This document shows positions 8,269 to 16,903 of a DNA stretch of 64,000 nt, in pieces. The notes beneath the pieces are model-generated. The model was not told the origin of the DNA and made no database searches. It saw nothing but the letters and a program-made list of their open reading frames with translations. The stretch is taken from positions 1,112,260 through 1,176,259 of the forward strand of contig NZ_QXDC01000002.1 of NCBI RefSeq assembly GCF_003550065.1, written 5' to 3'. Numbering within the stretch: the stretch's first letter is position 1; the number at the start of each line of letters is the position of its first letter. The translations under genes were made by a program, and so were the position numbers. The DNA comes from Hephaestia caeni. GTDB lineage: Bacteria > Pseudomonadota > Alphaproteobacteria > Sphingomonadales > Sphingomonadaceae.

Positions 8269-8871
8269 TCATGCTGGCCTGATCCAATCGCGGGCGGGTG
8301 CCCATCCGAGAATGTCACTGCCGCTGTCGCCGACGGCCTCGCCCGATATGTCCCGCCAGGGCGATCGAGGCCGATAGACCGGCATATAGCGGGCGGTGAG
8401 CACTTCGAACGTAGAGCAGATATAGCCGCTGAGACGGATGGCAAGAACGGGCCGATCGTCGTCCGGAAGGCCTGTGAAGACCGAAAGGAAGCCGGGCGGG
8501 ATCGGGAACAGCGTGCTTTCGATCATGGCGCGGGCAAGCCGCGTCTCCAGTTCGCCCGCTTCGGAGCCCCAGGGATGAGCATCGATGTCGAAGCGATCGA
8601 CGGCATCCGGCGACGGGCGGATCGAGAATTCACCAGACCAGCAGCGACTGTCCGGGTTCAACGCGGGGACCTCTGCCTTGGCGGCGTTATTGCCCGTATC
8701 GGCACGAAACCAATCCGCCATCGCCGGCGTAAGCTGGCCGGTCAGGGCCCATGCCTTGATAGGGTCCGGATCGCGCTCGGGAAATTCGACAAGCCACCAT
8801 TCGGCGCGATGATGGAGAATCACGCCATAGCAATGACGCTCGGCCGAATTGGATTCGGGACACTGGGTCAC
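8269..8871 (-). CDS. Hypothetical protein (200 aa)
   Basis: Start GTG at 8871 is chosen because an exceptional ribosome site (AAAAAGGAGG) lies five bases upstream; reading further 5' is unsupported. The protein begins MTQCPESNSAERHCYGVILH. It is acidic and tryptophan-rich with no recognised domain. It is divergent from the small gene at 9106, and the 234 bp between presumably hold both promoters. Function is unknown. Confidence 0.72.
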   Translation of the reverse strand: MTQCPESNSAERHCYGVILHHRAEWWLVEFPERDPDPIKAWALTGQLTPAMADWFRADTGNNAAKAEVPALNPDSRCWSGEFSIRPSPDAVDRFDIDAHPWGSEAGELETRLARAMIESTLFPIPPGFLSVFTGLPDDDRPVLAIRLSGYICSTFEVLTARYMPVYRPRSPWRDISGEAVGDSGSDILGWAPARDWIRPA

Positions 8872-9105
8872 GGATACCTCCTTTTTGCGGGCTTGAAGGC
8901 CGCAATTGCCCCCATCGGCACAGCCAGGCCGTGCGGCGACGGTGATCGGTGGTTGCAACCGCGCGTCGTTCACGCCAATCTGGCGGTCAATCTTGTGAAT
9001 TCGCAGCGACAGGCGTAATCGGAGCGTCTCGGACCTGTGAAAAACGGGCGGTCGCCTATCGCCGCTTTGAAAAAGAAACAAAGTGCTCCGACAGGGATGC
9101 TCGTG

Positions 9106-9282
9106 ATGAACCTGCCTATCGTGTATCAGCCGCATGCCGTTTCTGATGACGGCGCAATGAGCTTCATGCTCTTTATGGCGGATGCCTGGGCCAAGATGCA
9201 GCCGAAGAAGCTAACGCTCGCAGATATGGACGAGTATTGGAACTTCTGTCGGGATGACGAGGTGAGGCGGGCGAGGAGATGA
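9106..9282 (+). CDS. Small hypothetical protein (58 aa)
   Basis: The protein starts MNLPIVYQPHAVSDD and has a short hydrophobic/aromatic stretch (FMLFMADAW) and a basic C-terminal end. AGGGA lies eight bases before the ATG at 9106; an ATG at 9097 is also possible. No family is recognised. Confidence 0.5.
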   Translation: MNLPIVYQPHAVSDDGAMSFMLFMADAWAKMQPKKLTLADMDEYWNFCRDDEVRRARR

Positions 9283-9393
9283 TTCGATCGATGGGCAAGA
9301 CCCTGCGTGGCGTCCTCGACCTTATAGGCCGGTGAGTTCTTCGCACACCGCATAGGTCAGCGACCGAGGCTAAATTCACCAGGACCTGCGTTA

Positions 9394-10398
9394 CTACGTG
9401 GCGCTATAGGTTTCAGCCGCCCACTGCGCGACCCACCCTTCGGTGATTTGCTCGTGCGCGATCTCCCCTTGTTCGATCAAAGTGCGGATTTCCGCCCGGG
9501 CGAGATCGAGTGCTCTGTCCCATGCGTTTCCGGCCGAAAGCGCAGGTTTCGTGAGCGGCAGATGATGCTGGAATGCGGCGTCGCCCCCGTCGAGCCGGGC
9601 CTGCTGCCGGCGTTGCCATCGCTCCATATGACCGGCAACGAACTCGTCGGTCTTCGAAAAGCCTTCGCGCCACGCCTCGATCCGCGCGGCCAGAGAATAG
9701 GCGCAGGAATCGAGGCTGGCGATGCGATGCGCAAGCGGCCGCAAATAATGGAGGGCTGTTCCCTTCACACCGAAAAGGTGGAAGCGGAGCGCAGGGTCTG
9801 CGTCCCGGTCGAGCCGGCTTAGCACCGCGAGAAGCCCATCAGGACCGGACACCGTGCGGCGGCACATGGAGCCGATACCGACAACCATGCCTGGCCGAAG
9901 GATACCGGCAATGCCGTCGAGGCATCGCAGATAGTCGTCGGGATGCCGTCCCTGGATGACGGGCATGAACCGGGCATCGATTCCGCGATCGGCGGCTCTT
10001 GCATGACAGGCATGATTGAGCGCGATGGTGCGCGAGATACGGTCGAGGACTTCGTCGCGGTCGCGGGCAATTTCCTCTTCGGTGCACAGGTCGAGGCTCG
10101 CGAAGCGCCGAAATGGGTAGCTTGCGGCCAGTTCGATATAGTCATCGGCCGTCCAGGGCAGCCCGCGGTAGCGATGAGCGACGACAAAGCCGGCGGAGTC
10201 GAGGTCGATCGACACCAGGCGCGAGGCATTGGCCAGCGAACGCAGGTTCCAGCCCGCCCAGCGCGCATAGCCCTCGCGGCGATCCCATCGCGACAGCGCG
10301 TTCGCTGAAATGAGGACCGGATAGCGCATCTCGATCGCGCGCTGGAGAAGCGGGCCACGATTGAGATGCGGGAGGCCGACGATGATCTCTATGTTCAT
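9394..10398 (-). CDS. TGT/DpdA-like TIM-barrel protein (queuine tRNA-ribosyltransferase-like)
   Basis: A 334-residue protein starting MNIEIIVGLPH after GGAGG. Several motifs follow the tRNA-guanine transglycosylase/DpdA plan. They are an early SIDLDSAGF (compare LDSGGF), a later SLDLCTEEE that would carry the nucleophilic Asp, GIGSMCRR (compare GVGSLC), HLFGVKG, and a final SLDSCAYS. DpdA enzymes insert 7-deazaguanine precursors into DNA, whereas TGT acts on tRNA. This gene resembles the small 'queuine tRNA-ribosyltransferase-like' families of mobile DNA. No other dpd genes are recognised nearby, so the substrate is unknown. Confidence 0.75.
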   Translation of the reverse strand: MNIEIIVGLPHLNRGPLLQRAIEMRYPVLISANALSRWDRREGYARWAGWNLRSLANASRLVSIDLDSAGFVVAHRYRGLPWTADDYIELAASYPFRRFASLDLCTEEEIARDRDEVLDRISRTIALNHACHARAADRGIDARFMPVIQGRHPDDYLRCLDGIAGILRPGMVVGIGSMCRRTVSGPDGLLAVLSRLDRDADPALRFHLFGVKGTALHYLRPLAHRIASLDSCAYSLAARIEAWREGFSKTDEFVAGHMERWQRRQQARLDGGDAAFQHHLPLTKPALSAGNAWDRALDLARAEIRTLIEQGEIAHEQITEGWVAQWAAETYSAT

Positions 10399-10489
10399 GC
10401 TGGCCTCCGCGACGTCACGCTTCTCAAGCGAAGGGTCGGTGAGACGAAAGACGGTTACGCTTGCGGGAGCCGGAAATCCTCCTGCCCTT

Positions 10490-10690
10490 CTAGAACCAGC
10501 TATTGCAAAGGTTGCAACGACTCCACCAGTAACCGTGCTTGTCGCCGACCTTATAGGCGTTGATGTTGAACCGCTTGCCTGTGGGGCTCGTGGGATCATC
10601 GTAGCACTCGGCTGCGCCGCAGTTGGGGCAGGTAATGCTGTCGATTACGACGATTTCGGGGATGTTCGTGGTTTGCTGGCTGCTGGACAT
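10490..10690 (-). CDS. Small zinc-ribbon protein
   Basis: A 66-residue protein with two cysteine knuckles (CPNC near residue 21 and CNLC near residue 61) plus a further C in AAECYD, predicting one zinc site. It lies 91 bp upstream of the TGT/DpdA-like gene in the same direction. Its leader carries a GGGGGAAAGGGGG tract and an 8-bp inverted repeat (GGTTGGTG). Function is unknown; nucleic acid binding is possible. Confidence 0.65.
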   Translation of the reverse strand: MSSSQQTTNIPEIVVIDSITCPNCGAAECYDDPTSPTGKRFNINAYKVGDKHGYWWSRCNLCNSWF

Positions 10691-10728
10691 GGTTGGTGAA
10701 CTCCCAGATGAAACTCATCCACCAACCA

Positions 10729-10741
10729 CCCCCTTTCCCCC
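10729..10741 (-). promoter_or_regulatory. G-rich polypurine tract in the zinc-ribbon gene leader
   Basis: The minus strand reads GGGGGAAAGGGGG, followed by TGGTTGG, about 40 nt before the ATG. It belongs to the recurrent leader-tract family described in the findings. Confidence 0.45.
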
Positions 10742-10826
10742 TGTGGAGAGCGCGAAGGGCGCCATATTGCCGCCCTGTTGTTGCACCAGTCTGTCGCGCC
10801 AATGAGCGGGCCGATATGGGGCCGGG

Positions 10827-11912
10827 TTAGCCCAACCCGGTCACCAGCGCATGGGCATCGGCTTCGCAGGCCGCCGCTCCAAGCCAGACGGAACTGCCAT
10901 CGCGGCGTCCGGCATAGAGTCCGAAGAACTGCGGCGCGACACCCACCGTTTCGGCGGACATGCGGGCGCGCGAGTCCTGCACCAGGCCGACGATATCGAC
11001 GTGGCCATTCCAGTCGACAGGCAGGGGCAGCAAGGGACTGAATGCCTGGTTCTTCGAGAGCCCCTCGGACCATTCGGGATGATGATCGTCGAGAAAGGCG
11101 GCCACGATGCGGAATGCGCCGCTGTGGTCATTATGGATCGCCTCCAGCAGCGGAGGCATCGCGAGCAGCTCGTCCATCATGCTCCGCACATAGATTTTGA
11201 AGACAGGATCCTGCCGCCGGCTTCGTTTGGCGGTAGCGAGTGCCGTCTGGAGTTCGAAGAGTTGGGCGCGGGCGTGTGCGAGCGGCGTTCCGGTTGTCAG
11301 GTCGGGTTGATCGAAGATGTTCCCGAAGCGCCCGCCCGTCGGTGCCGTGCAGGTCTGTTCGAAGATCGTTACCGACAGCGCGTCCCAGCCCGCGGTCGAT
11401 ATGGCTTCCGGATTGGTATAGAAGTCGGGTTCCATGCCGGACAATTGATCGAGGGCATCGACCCTTATCCGGGCATTGGCGATCCGACACGAACCTGCTT
11501 TGATATCCTTTTCAAGCGCGATCTGGAGTTCGATTGCGGGAAGCGCGATACGCCGCGGACCATTGGCGGGGTCATGAGGAAAAAGGCCACGCCTTTCGAT
11601 CAGCTGGTCGATCTGCGATGCGTCGCGTTCATCGGAGCGTTCCTCGAACATGTCGGCGGCAAGGGTATGCCAGACGGAAAGCGTGAATGTGTCGAACGGA
11701 ACGATCTGGCGCGCGGCCATGCAGTCGTCCTCGCTTTCCATATATTCGACCCAGAGATCCCCTTCACCAAGGGCGTCGTTTTCAGGGTCATAGGCAAGCC
11801 TGCGCGCAACCATCAGCTCGTTGCTGGACAGCGCGACAAGATCGGCGGACGGCTGGGAGGAAGTGTCGACGGCGGGTTCGGTCGCGGGACCGGATGGCTG
11901 ATGGATGGGCAT
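10827..11912 (-). CDS. Hypothetical protein (361 aa)
   Basis: An acidic protein starting MPIHQPSGPATEP after AAGGAACAACCC. The N-terminal 30 residues are Ser/Pro-rich; the rest is predicted mixed alpha/beta with no motif I recognise. The 194-bp leader before it contains an AG-rich tract (11,949-11,981). It belongs to the leftward block of uncharacterised ICE genes. Confidence 0.7.
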   Translation of the reverse strand: MPIHQPSGPATEPAVDTSSQPSADLVALSSNELMVARRLAYDPENDALGEGDLWVEYMESEDDCMAARQIVPFDTFTLSVWHTLAADMFEERSDERDASQIDQLIERRGLFPHDPANGPRRIALPAIELQIALEKDIKAGSCRIANARIRVDALDQLSGMEPDFYTNPEAISTAGWDALSVTIFEQTCTAPTGGRFGNIFDQPDLTTGTPLAHARAQLFELQTALATAKRSRRQDPVFKIYVRSMMDELLAMPPLLEAIHNDHSGAFRIVAAFLDDHHPEWSEGLSKNQAFSPLLPLPVDWNGHVDIVGLVQDSRARMSAETVGVAPQFFGLYAGRRDGSSVWLGAAACEADAHALVTGLG

Positions 11913-12106
11913 GGGTTGTTCCTTATGGAGATCGGAGGATCCATGATGGCCCCTCGCCCATCACCTCCTTCCTCCTCTTCTGCGGTCCAGACCCGCTAGA
12001 AAATGCGTCTGGCGGCAAGCTCGTCCGACAGGCGCATGGCGGGTTTCCCAAAGTGTGGTTGCTGTGCGTGATCTCGCTCATCGTATCGAACGGGTGGAAG
12101 GACAAT

Positions 12107-12508
12107 CTACAGGTCCGACCGGCGCCAGACATTCTTGGCGCTATCGGCGTGAAAGGCTGCGAGGCCCTGTCCATCCAGTTCGGCCTCGACGCAGCAGGCA
12201 AGATCGCCGGTCTCGCCGATGCCGGGCCGCTCATAGACATAGAGGTCGAACAGTGCCGTGCCGTTGGCGAGCGTATGACGCTCACGGATGCGCGACCAGG
12301 GATGTGTCGTGTGCAGATCGGTATCTTCCCAGTCGGGATCGTCGGTGATCGCACGAATGTTGAGGCCAGCGGCGCCGGTGGCGAGGTTGACGCGTTCGGC
12401 AATCTCGATTGCGAAGCGACGGGCGGAACTATGCCGCCGTGCAATCTGTTCGGCGGTCGAACGAAGCTGGCGGATATCATTGGCCGTCAGCCGGACGGTG
12501 GCTTGCAT
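12107..12508 (-). CDS. Hypothetical protein (133 aa)
   Basis: The protein starts MQATVRLTANDIRQL after AAGGAGC. The N-terminal half is helical and basic; the C-terminal half is beta-rich and acidic, ending WRRSDL. No family is recognised. It is in the same direction as its neighbours and probably co-transcribed with the gene at 12,560. Confidence 0.68.
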   Translation of the reverse strand: MQATVRLTANDIRQLRSTAEQIARRHSSARRFAIEIAERVNLATGAAGLNIRAITDDPDWEDTDLHTTHPWSRIRERHTLANGTALFDLYVYERPGIGETGDLACCVEAELDGQGLAAFHADSAKNVWRRSDL

Positions 12509-12559
12509 GTCGAAGCTCCTTCAGTTCGCGGGGATGTCCCAGCGCATTGCTGCTCGTCC

Positions 12560-12859
12560 CTATCGGTCGGGAAGCGTGATCGTGACGCCTGCGAGGAAAC
12601 CGCTTTCGTCGACGGCCACGCCTTCGGGCAGCGCACCCATGCGGAGGAAGTTCGCGATGCCATTCTCTTTCAGGGCGCGCGTCACCATGGCGAGGAACAG
12701 GTCGCTGTTCGCATAGGCTCCGAATTTTCGTGAGCGGCGAAAGGCGTTCATATCGCAGAGGTGGCGCGCGATGCTGGGGATCTTGATCCGGCGATACGCG
12801 ATGGTGTCGTCCGTGTAATAGATCGTCACGATTTTCGCCCGGAACTGGATGGTGAGCAT
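12560..12859 (-). CDS. Hypothetical protein (99 aa)
   Basis: The protein starts MLTIQFRAKIVTIYYTDD after GAGGTTCTT. It is beta-rich at both ends with a basic central part (NAFRRSRKFGAYAN). No domain is recognised. It is separated from the 133-residue gene by 51 bp, in the same direction. Confidence 0.65.
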   Translation of the reverse strand: MLTIQFRAKIVTIYYTDDTIAYRRIKIPSIARHLCDMNAFRRSRKFGAYANSDLFLAMVTRALKENGIANFLRMGALPEGVAVDESGFLAGVTITLPDR

Positions 12860-12911
12860 AAGAACCTCGCAAGAAATGGCGGGATTGCGTCCAACGATGG
12901 ACCGTCAGCGA

Positions 12912-13136
12912 TCAGGAAACGCCGGCGTTGAACCGCTCGAGCCAGCTTCCGATGGTCGGGAGTTGATCGGGCGGCAGCCTCGCCACGACGTCGAGGAAGC
13001 CGATGAGATCGGTGGACGCTTAGGCAACGATATGATCGAACTCGTCGGGATCGAGCAGGCGCCGGTCGCAGATGAACTTCGTCATCGAGCCGGGCCGCAC
13101 CTCCCATTCGCGAAGACTTTGCGTCGAGGAGTGCCA
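12912..13136 (-). pseudogene. Possible degraded small gene, interrupted by an in-frame stop
   Basis: In one minus-strand frame the translation looks protein-like: LREWEVRPGSMTKFICDRR, then LLDPDEFDHIVA, a TAA stop at 13,020-13,022, then ASTDLIGFLDVVARLPPDQ to TGA at 12,912. Third positions are G/C-rich on both sides of the stop. Either this is a broken gene or a 21-residue peptide begins at the internal ATG. It fills most of the 321-bp gap between 12,859 and 13,181. Confidence 0.35.
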
Positions 13137-13180
13137 GAGTCATTCGCAGCTGCGCTAGCGTGGCGCCGCCCGGGTCAGAC

Positions 13181-13603
13181 CTATGCGGAAATCCGCTTCA
13201 GCATGTCCGCCGGCGTCAGGATCGTAATCGCTGGCAATCCCTGAATGTCCAGCAAATCCCTGTCGCCACTCACAAGCCAACGGGCCGATCCGGCAATGGC
13301 GGCGCGGATGAACATATCATCATCCGGATCTCGGCTGCTGACCGGAAGAGCATCGTCATTCAGTTCCACCCAGTCGGCGATTGCACTGAAATCGTGTAGA
13401 ATCTGATTTCGACGCTCGATGGTCAGATATCTGTCGAATTTCGGACGCCAAAGACGGGAACGAAATTCCTCGAAAGTGGCCTCGGCGAAGATCAGCCGGG
13501 CATGGGCGATCACCCAGAGCGTCACCCTTGCGGGGGTCGAATCTGCTGAAAGCGCGGCGCTGATGAGGACATTCGTATCGATAACGAACCTGTCACCCTT
13601 CAT
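13181..13603 (-). CDS. PIN-domain toxin, PIN_3-like family
   Basis: A 140-residue PIN nuclease. It has RFVIDTNVLISAAL at the N-terminus (first catalytic Asp near residue 8), a central glutamate (TFEEF), and SRDPDDDMFIRAAIAG plus WLVSGDRDLLDI, which supply the remaining acidic residues. This is typical of the 'putative toxin component, PIN family' group. It starts at 13,603 within the end of the antitoxin gene (11-bp overlap). It is the second PIN pair in the element. Confidence 0.88.
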   Translation of the reverse strand: MKGDRFVIDTNVLISAALSADSTPARVTLWVIAHARLIFAEATFEEFRSRLWRPKFDRYLTIERRNQILHDFSAIADWVELNDDALPVSSRDPDDDMFIRAAIAGSARWLVSGDRDLLDIQGLPAITILTPADMLKRISA

Positions 13604-13844
13604 CGGACAGCAGACGCTCCAGTTCGCTATCGGTAAGGCCCTTCTTCGCGGCCTCGTTGGCGGTTTCGCGTAGCGTGCTGGCGAGCCTGTCCGCGTAGAA
13701 CGCCCGCATGGCTGCATAGTCTTCCGGGGAAACCATCACACCCACAACCCGATTGCGGCGGGTTACGCGCACCGGCTCGCGCTGTACGCGGTCGATAAGT
13801 TCGCCGAAGCGGGTCTTGGCTTCGTTGGCGGTGATGGTCTGCAT
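13593..13844 (-). CDS. Phd/YefM antitoxin partner of the second PIN toxin
   Basis: An 83-residue protein starting MQTITANEAKTRFGELI after GGAGGCAGCT; a start 12 bases earlier is possible. The ANEAKTRFGELIDRVQ helix and the VRVTRRNRVVGVMVSPED strand-turn are classic Phd/YefM features. It should repress its own operon; inverted repeats lie just upstream (13,872-13,885). Confidence 0.86.
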   Translation of the reverse strand: MQTITANEAKTRFGELIDRVQREPVRVTRRNRVVGVMVSPEDYAAMRAFYADRLASTLRETANEAAKKGLTDSELERLLSDEG

Positions 13845-13871
13845 AGCTGCCTCCATTCGACCGAATTGATC

Positions 13872-13885
13872 GAATCGTTCGATTC
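13872..13885 (-). promoter_or_regulatory. Inverted repeat upstream of the antitoxin, probable operator
   Basis: GAATCG and CGATTC are separated by TT, 28 bp before the antitoxin ATG, with a further GATCGAAT-like half site overlapping. The remainder of the 205-bp gap to 14,050 shows nothing recognisable. Confidence 0.45.
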
Positions 13886-14049
13886 ACTATCTAAGAAGGA
13901 GAAGCCTGTCTTTCAAGCGGTCTGTGCGCCGGCGCTTGCGCGCGCGCCGTGCATGACGGCGCTACCAGCAGTCCGAAAAATCGGGAGCCAGCTGATAGGC
14001 GCTGTCCCTACCCGCGACGGCAATATGTCGATGTCAGAAGAGGGCATGA

Positions 14050-14574
14050 TCACACTCCATCGCTATGGATAGATGACGCCAAAAACGCCATCCGTTCCGC
14101 ATCGCTGGCGAGGGTGACGAAACGGTCTTCAGGGCGAAGATAGACGACGACATACCGCCCGCGCTCGCATAGTCGCCGGATGTTGGCGCGACTGCCCTGA
14201 CTCGCTCCGTCCCATATGACGAATCCGACACCGGCGAGGCGGCACATTTCCCGATCTTTTGCGCTATGGAAGGCGCGCGTGCCCGCAGGAGCATCTGCTC
14301 GGATCTGCCGGACCGGCCATATGCCGATATTGTGCCGGGGGACGGAACCTCCGCAGAAGATCGTGACGTGACGCACACCGCAATCGGCAAGAAATCGTTG
14401 GACGGCCGCATCCGCGCCAGGGGCGTCGCCGATCACGACGGGTAACTCCTTGTCGATGACGGCGCCGAGCCGCTTCATTACGCTGGCCGGAAGCTGTCGG
14501 ATGGAGAGCGATCCGGAGATGAATATGGGCGGCGTGGATACGCGATGGTATGTGGCAGAATCGCTGGCGGTCAT
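14050..14574 (-). CDS. SLOG-like nucleotide-binding protein
   Basis: A 174-residue protein starting MTASDSATYHRV at 14,574. The stretch IFISGSLSIRQLP and then VVIGDAPGADAAVQRFLAD gives the GxxxGAD arrangement of SLOG (DprA/LOG-like) Rossmann folds that bind nucleotides or their derivatives. A C-terminal part (VGFVIWDGASQGSRANIRR) completes the sheet and the N-linked loop. SLOG proteins occur in mobile DNA and conflict systems, often as sensors of nucleotide signals. Whether that applies here is unknown. The leader carries an AGGAGGGGAGTAGGAGGGGC tract. Confidence 0.72.
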   Translation of the reverse strand: MTASDSATYHRVSTPPIFISGSLSIRQLPASVMKRLGAVIDKELPVVIGDAPGADAAVQRFLADCGVRHVTIFCGGSVPRHNIGIWPVRQIRADAPAGTRAFHSAKDREMCRLAGVGFVIWDGASQGSRANIRRLCERGRYVVVYLRPEDRFVTLASDAERMAFLASSIHSDGV

Positions 14575-14696
14575 GGCAAGCTCCCAGGGAAGTTCACCGC
14601 CAGCCCCTCCTACTCCCCTCCTTGCGGGCCCTTTCGCAATGGCCGATCCTGTGGTCCCCTCCGAGGGCGCGCGCATATCTTGCCGGCGCGATCCCG

Positions 14697-15245
14697 TCAT
14701 TCTCGATGTTGCGCGATGATCCGTCGGGCGAGCACCTCGATTTCCTGACGATCGGCGGTTTGCGTGCAATCGCCCGGATAGACGATGAGATCGTCCGCCG
14801 CCGCGCTGCCCTTGCTGATGTATATCCGCCAGACATTCCGGCGAATTTCTGCCTGCTCACGCGCTTCGGTCAGAGGATTTAACAGGTCCGCCCACTGGCG
14901 CCGGTCGGGGTCATCGGAGAGATCGGTCCAGTCACTCAACATCCCCCAAACGGTATAGCCGTCGATCTGGGCATGATGCTCGCGCGTTGCACGCCGCTCG
15001 GCCTCGCGTTTCGGTGCGTCGCGTCTTGCCTTGGCCTCCGCCTGTTTCCAGCGGACCGACGACAGACCCTGTTCGAGGCCCTGGATGACGCCGGCCGCCA
15101 CGGCTTCCTGTCGCTTGGGCACGATATAAGAGTGGTGCGCGGCCGCAATCTGTTCAGCGCCGTATCGCGCGAGCGCAAGCAATGCCTGCAGTTCGGTCTT
15201 GCTGAGAGTGACCCGAAGGCCGCTCGCCATCGCGTGCGTTTTCAT
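14697..15245 (-). CDS. Hypothetical protein (182 aa)
   Basis: The protein starts MKTHAMASGLRVTLSKTEL and is translationally coupled by a 4-base overlap to the gene upstream. It is mostly helical, with a charged central region (KQAEAKARRDAPKREAERRA) that may form a coiled coil, and a beta-rich C-terminal end. No family is recognised. Confidence 0.68.
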   Translation of the reverse strand: MKTHAMASGLRVTLSKTELQALLALARYGAEQIAAAHHSYIVPKRQEAVAAGVIQGLEQGLSSVRWKQAEAKARRDAPKREAERRATREHHAQIDGYTVWGMLSDWTDLSDDPDRRQWADLLNPLTEAREQAEIRRNVWRIYISKGSAAADDLIVYPGDCTQTADRQEIEVLARRIIAQHRE

Positions 15246-15436
15246 GGGCGGCGTTCCTTGTGCCAGGGTTTGAGGCCCGCGAGCGGGAGCTTGTATTCCC
15301 GCGCGGTGTGATGACGCTCCTCGGAAAAGAAGCCCCAATGGCCGGTCGATGAATATCGCAGGAAGAAGAGCTTCTCGTTTTCCTCGGTCCTGATCCACAT
15401 ACCCGGCTCGATCGGGTATCGATCGGCAGCGTTCAT
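15242..15436 (-). CDS. Small hypothetical protein (64 aa)
   Basis: A basic, aromatic-rich beta protein starting MNAADRYPIEPGMWIRTEE, with FFLRYSSTGHWGFFSEE in the middle. The stop overlaps the next start (ATGA), tying it to the 182-residue gene downstream. No family is recognised. Confidence 0.65.
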   Translation of the reverse strand: MNAADRYPIEPGMWIRTEENEKLFFLRYSSTGHWGFFSEERHHTAREYKLPLAGLKPWHKERRP

Positions 15437-15464
15437 TGGCGCCTCCTCGACGATAGGATTTGTC

Positions 15465-15653
15465 TCAGGCGACGTGCAGAACGAGATTTTCGTCCCTCGC
15501 CGGCCGGGTCTCCGTGACGCGGAACGGCTGGAGCGGGCTGCCGGTGCGGATGACATACTGGTTGCGGCCGGTGGCGCTGCGGCGCTGAATCGCGCAGGCA
15601 TATGCGTGCTCGGCGCTCGCCAAACGCTCGCGAAGGGGAGAGAGTTGGGCCAT
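15465..15653 (-). CDS. Small hypothetical protein (62 aa)
   Basis: The protein starts MAQLSPLRERLASAEH after GGAGGATATC; an in-frame ATG 12 bases earlier lacks a good site. A helical N-terminus is followed by beta strands (NQYVIRTGSPLQPFRV). No family is recognised. It is part of the short-gene run from 18 to 14.7 kb. Confidence 0.62.
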   Translation of the reverse strand: MAQLSPLRERLASAEHAYACAIQRRSATGRNQYVIRTGSPLQPFRVTETRPARDENLVLHVA

Positions 15654-15720
15654 GATATCCTCCATGATGTTGAGGTGAGGCAGCTTTGCTGCCCGGTAGG
15701 CAGGCATAGCCGATGCGGGA

Positions 15721-15921
15721 TCAGCCTTGTCGGGACGGGCCTTCCTGATCGTCGGAGGCAACCGGGCGACCGATGCTGTCGATCACGATGCGAGCCGATT
15801 TCTCCCAACCGGCCTGATCGAGGATATCGGCGGCTTCCATCCTGGCAGCATCGAGTTCGCTCTGGGTAGAAACGAGCGCTACTCGCCTGAGCGCGCTAAG
15901 CGCCAAGTGCATCTCGATCAT
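15721..15921 (-). CDS. Small hypothetical protein (66 aa)
   Basis: The protein starts MIEMHLALSALRRVALVS and is helical and acidic at the end. Its start overlaps the stop of the 142-residue gene upstream by 4 bases (ATGA), so the two are probably one translational unit. Function is unknown. Confidence 0.62.
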   Translation of the reverse strand: MIEMHLALSALRRVALVSTQSELDAARMEAADILDQAGWEKSARIVIDSIGRPVASDDQEGPSRQG

Positions 15922-16346
15922 GGGGAGACCGCCTCCACGGCGATGCGGAAGGCGGAATGATCGTCCAGAACGAGGTAGATTTGCGTGCCCATTTCGATCT
16001 CGCAGATCGCGAGGCTGTCGATATTGGCGCTGGTTCCGTAAACTTCCGAGATCACATGCCGCGGGCGGTCATTGGCACAATCGCCGCCCTCGTCACACTT
16101 TTGGGCATGGGTTTCCAGCAGCTCGGAGATCAGAGCAGCAATCGTGCTGGAGCGGGTCGGATTGTCGCTGCCGCTGTCGGTCCTGTCGATTACCTCGCGC
16201 AGAATCGGCGTCAGCGCGTCATTGATCTGGAAAAGCAGATCCGACCTTTCACTATCGCGAAGACCGTCCAGCACAGTGTCGGGAATGAGGTCGTTGACCG
16301 CATGGGTAGCGTCATCGACCAGCGCGTCGAATTGATCGTCGTTCAT
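15918..16346 (-). CDS. Hypothetical acidic protein (142 aa)
   Basis: The protein starts MNDDQFDALVDDATHAVND at 16,346. It is strongly acidic and helical with a beta C-terminal end (IYLVLDDHSAFRIAVEAV), and has two cysteines in AQKCDEGGDCAND. No family is recognised. It is coupled to the 66-residue gene downstream. Confidence 0.66.
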   Translation of the reverse strand: MNDDQFDALVDDATHAVNDLIPDTVLDGLRDSERSDLLFQINDALTPILREVIDRTDSGSDNPTRSSTIAALISELLETHAQKCDEGGDCANDRPRHVISEVYGTSANIDSLAICEIEMGTQIYLVLDDHSAFRIAVEAVSP

Positions 16347-16430
16347 CGAAAATCTCCTTCGCGGGCGCGACCGGACGCGGCGCACGAGGTGTCCGGTGCT
16401 ATGTCGGGGATGGACGGATTGTTGGCGGCC

Positions 16431-16901
16431 TCAGAGCCGCTTCATCATCCTGGCCCGGACGCTCTCGATCCATTGCGCCGGGTTGCTATGGTGGTCGAGG
16501 CACTCCTGCGATCGCGCGAATACCCTCTCGGTATCCGGCTCGATCATATCGAGCGCGTCGCCATATTCGGGGTGATGCGCGCCTTTAGGCTCGGCGCTTA
16601 TGATCCCAGGCTCGCCGCGATCTGCGATGAAGAGCGGATATCGGTTTTCCAACAGCACAAGCGTAACCTCGACCGAGCTATCCTCGATCTGGAGGCAGGG
16701 CGGGCTTTCACCCGGATCGAAGATCATGCGAATGCATTCCCCGATGTCGGGATCGTCCTCGGTCCCGTACATCTCCTCGAAGTCGCCCTGATCGGCTGTG
16801 CCGTTCTGCTCCTCGTAGGTCCCGTATGCGTGCTGCCAGAGCTCCTTGGCGTCGAACACCTCGACATGGAGGGTGACGCGTGCGTTGATGCGTTCCGCCA
16901 T
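16431..16901 (-). CDS. Hypothetical acidic protein (156 aa)
   Basis: The ATG at 16,901 is favoured by AGGAG seven bases upstream; the alternative at 16,907 is too close to it. It begins MAERINARVTLHVEVFDAK. It is highly acidic and beta-rich in the first half and helical at the end. No domain is recognised. The start lies 3 bp after the stop of the 178-residue gene. Confidence 0.66.
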   Translation of the reverse strand: MAERINARVTLHVEVFDAKELWQHAYGTYEEQNGTADQGDFEEMYGTEDDPDIGECIRMIFDPGESPPCLQIEDSSVEVTLVLLENRYPLFIADRGEPGIISAEPKGAHHPEYGDALDMIEPDTERVFARSQECLDHHSNPAQWIESVRARMMKRL

Positions 16902-16903
16902 GA

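Noticed and set aside
7924..9018. 364-residue rightward ORF
   Set aside because: It crosses the antitoxin and the 200-residue gene on the other strand and has Arg/Gly-rich, motif-free sequence; it is an antisense shadow.
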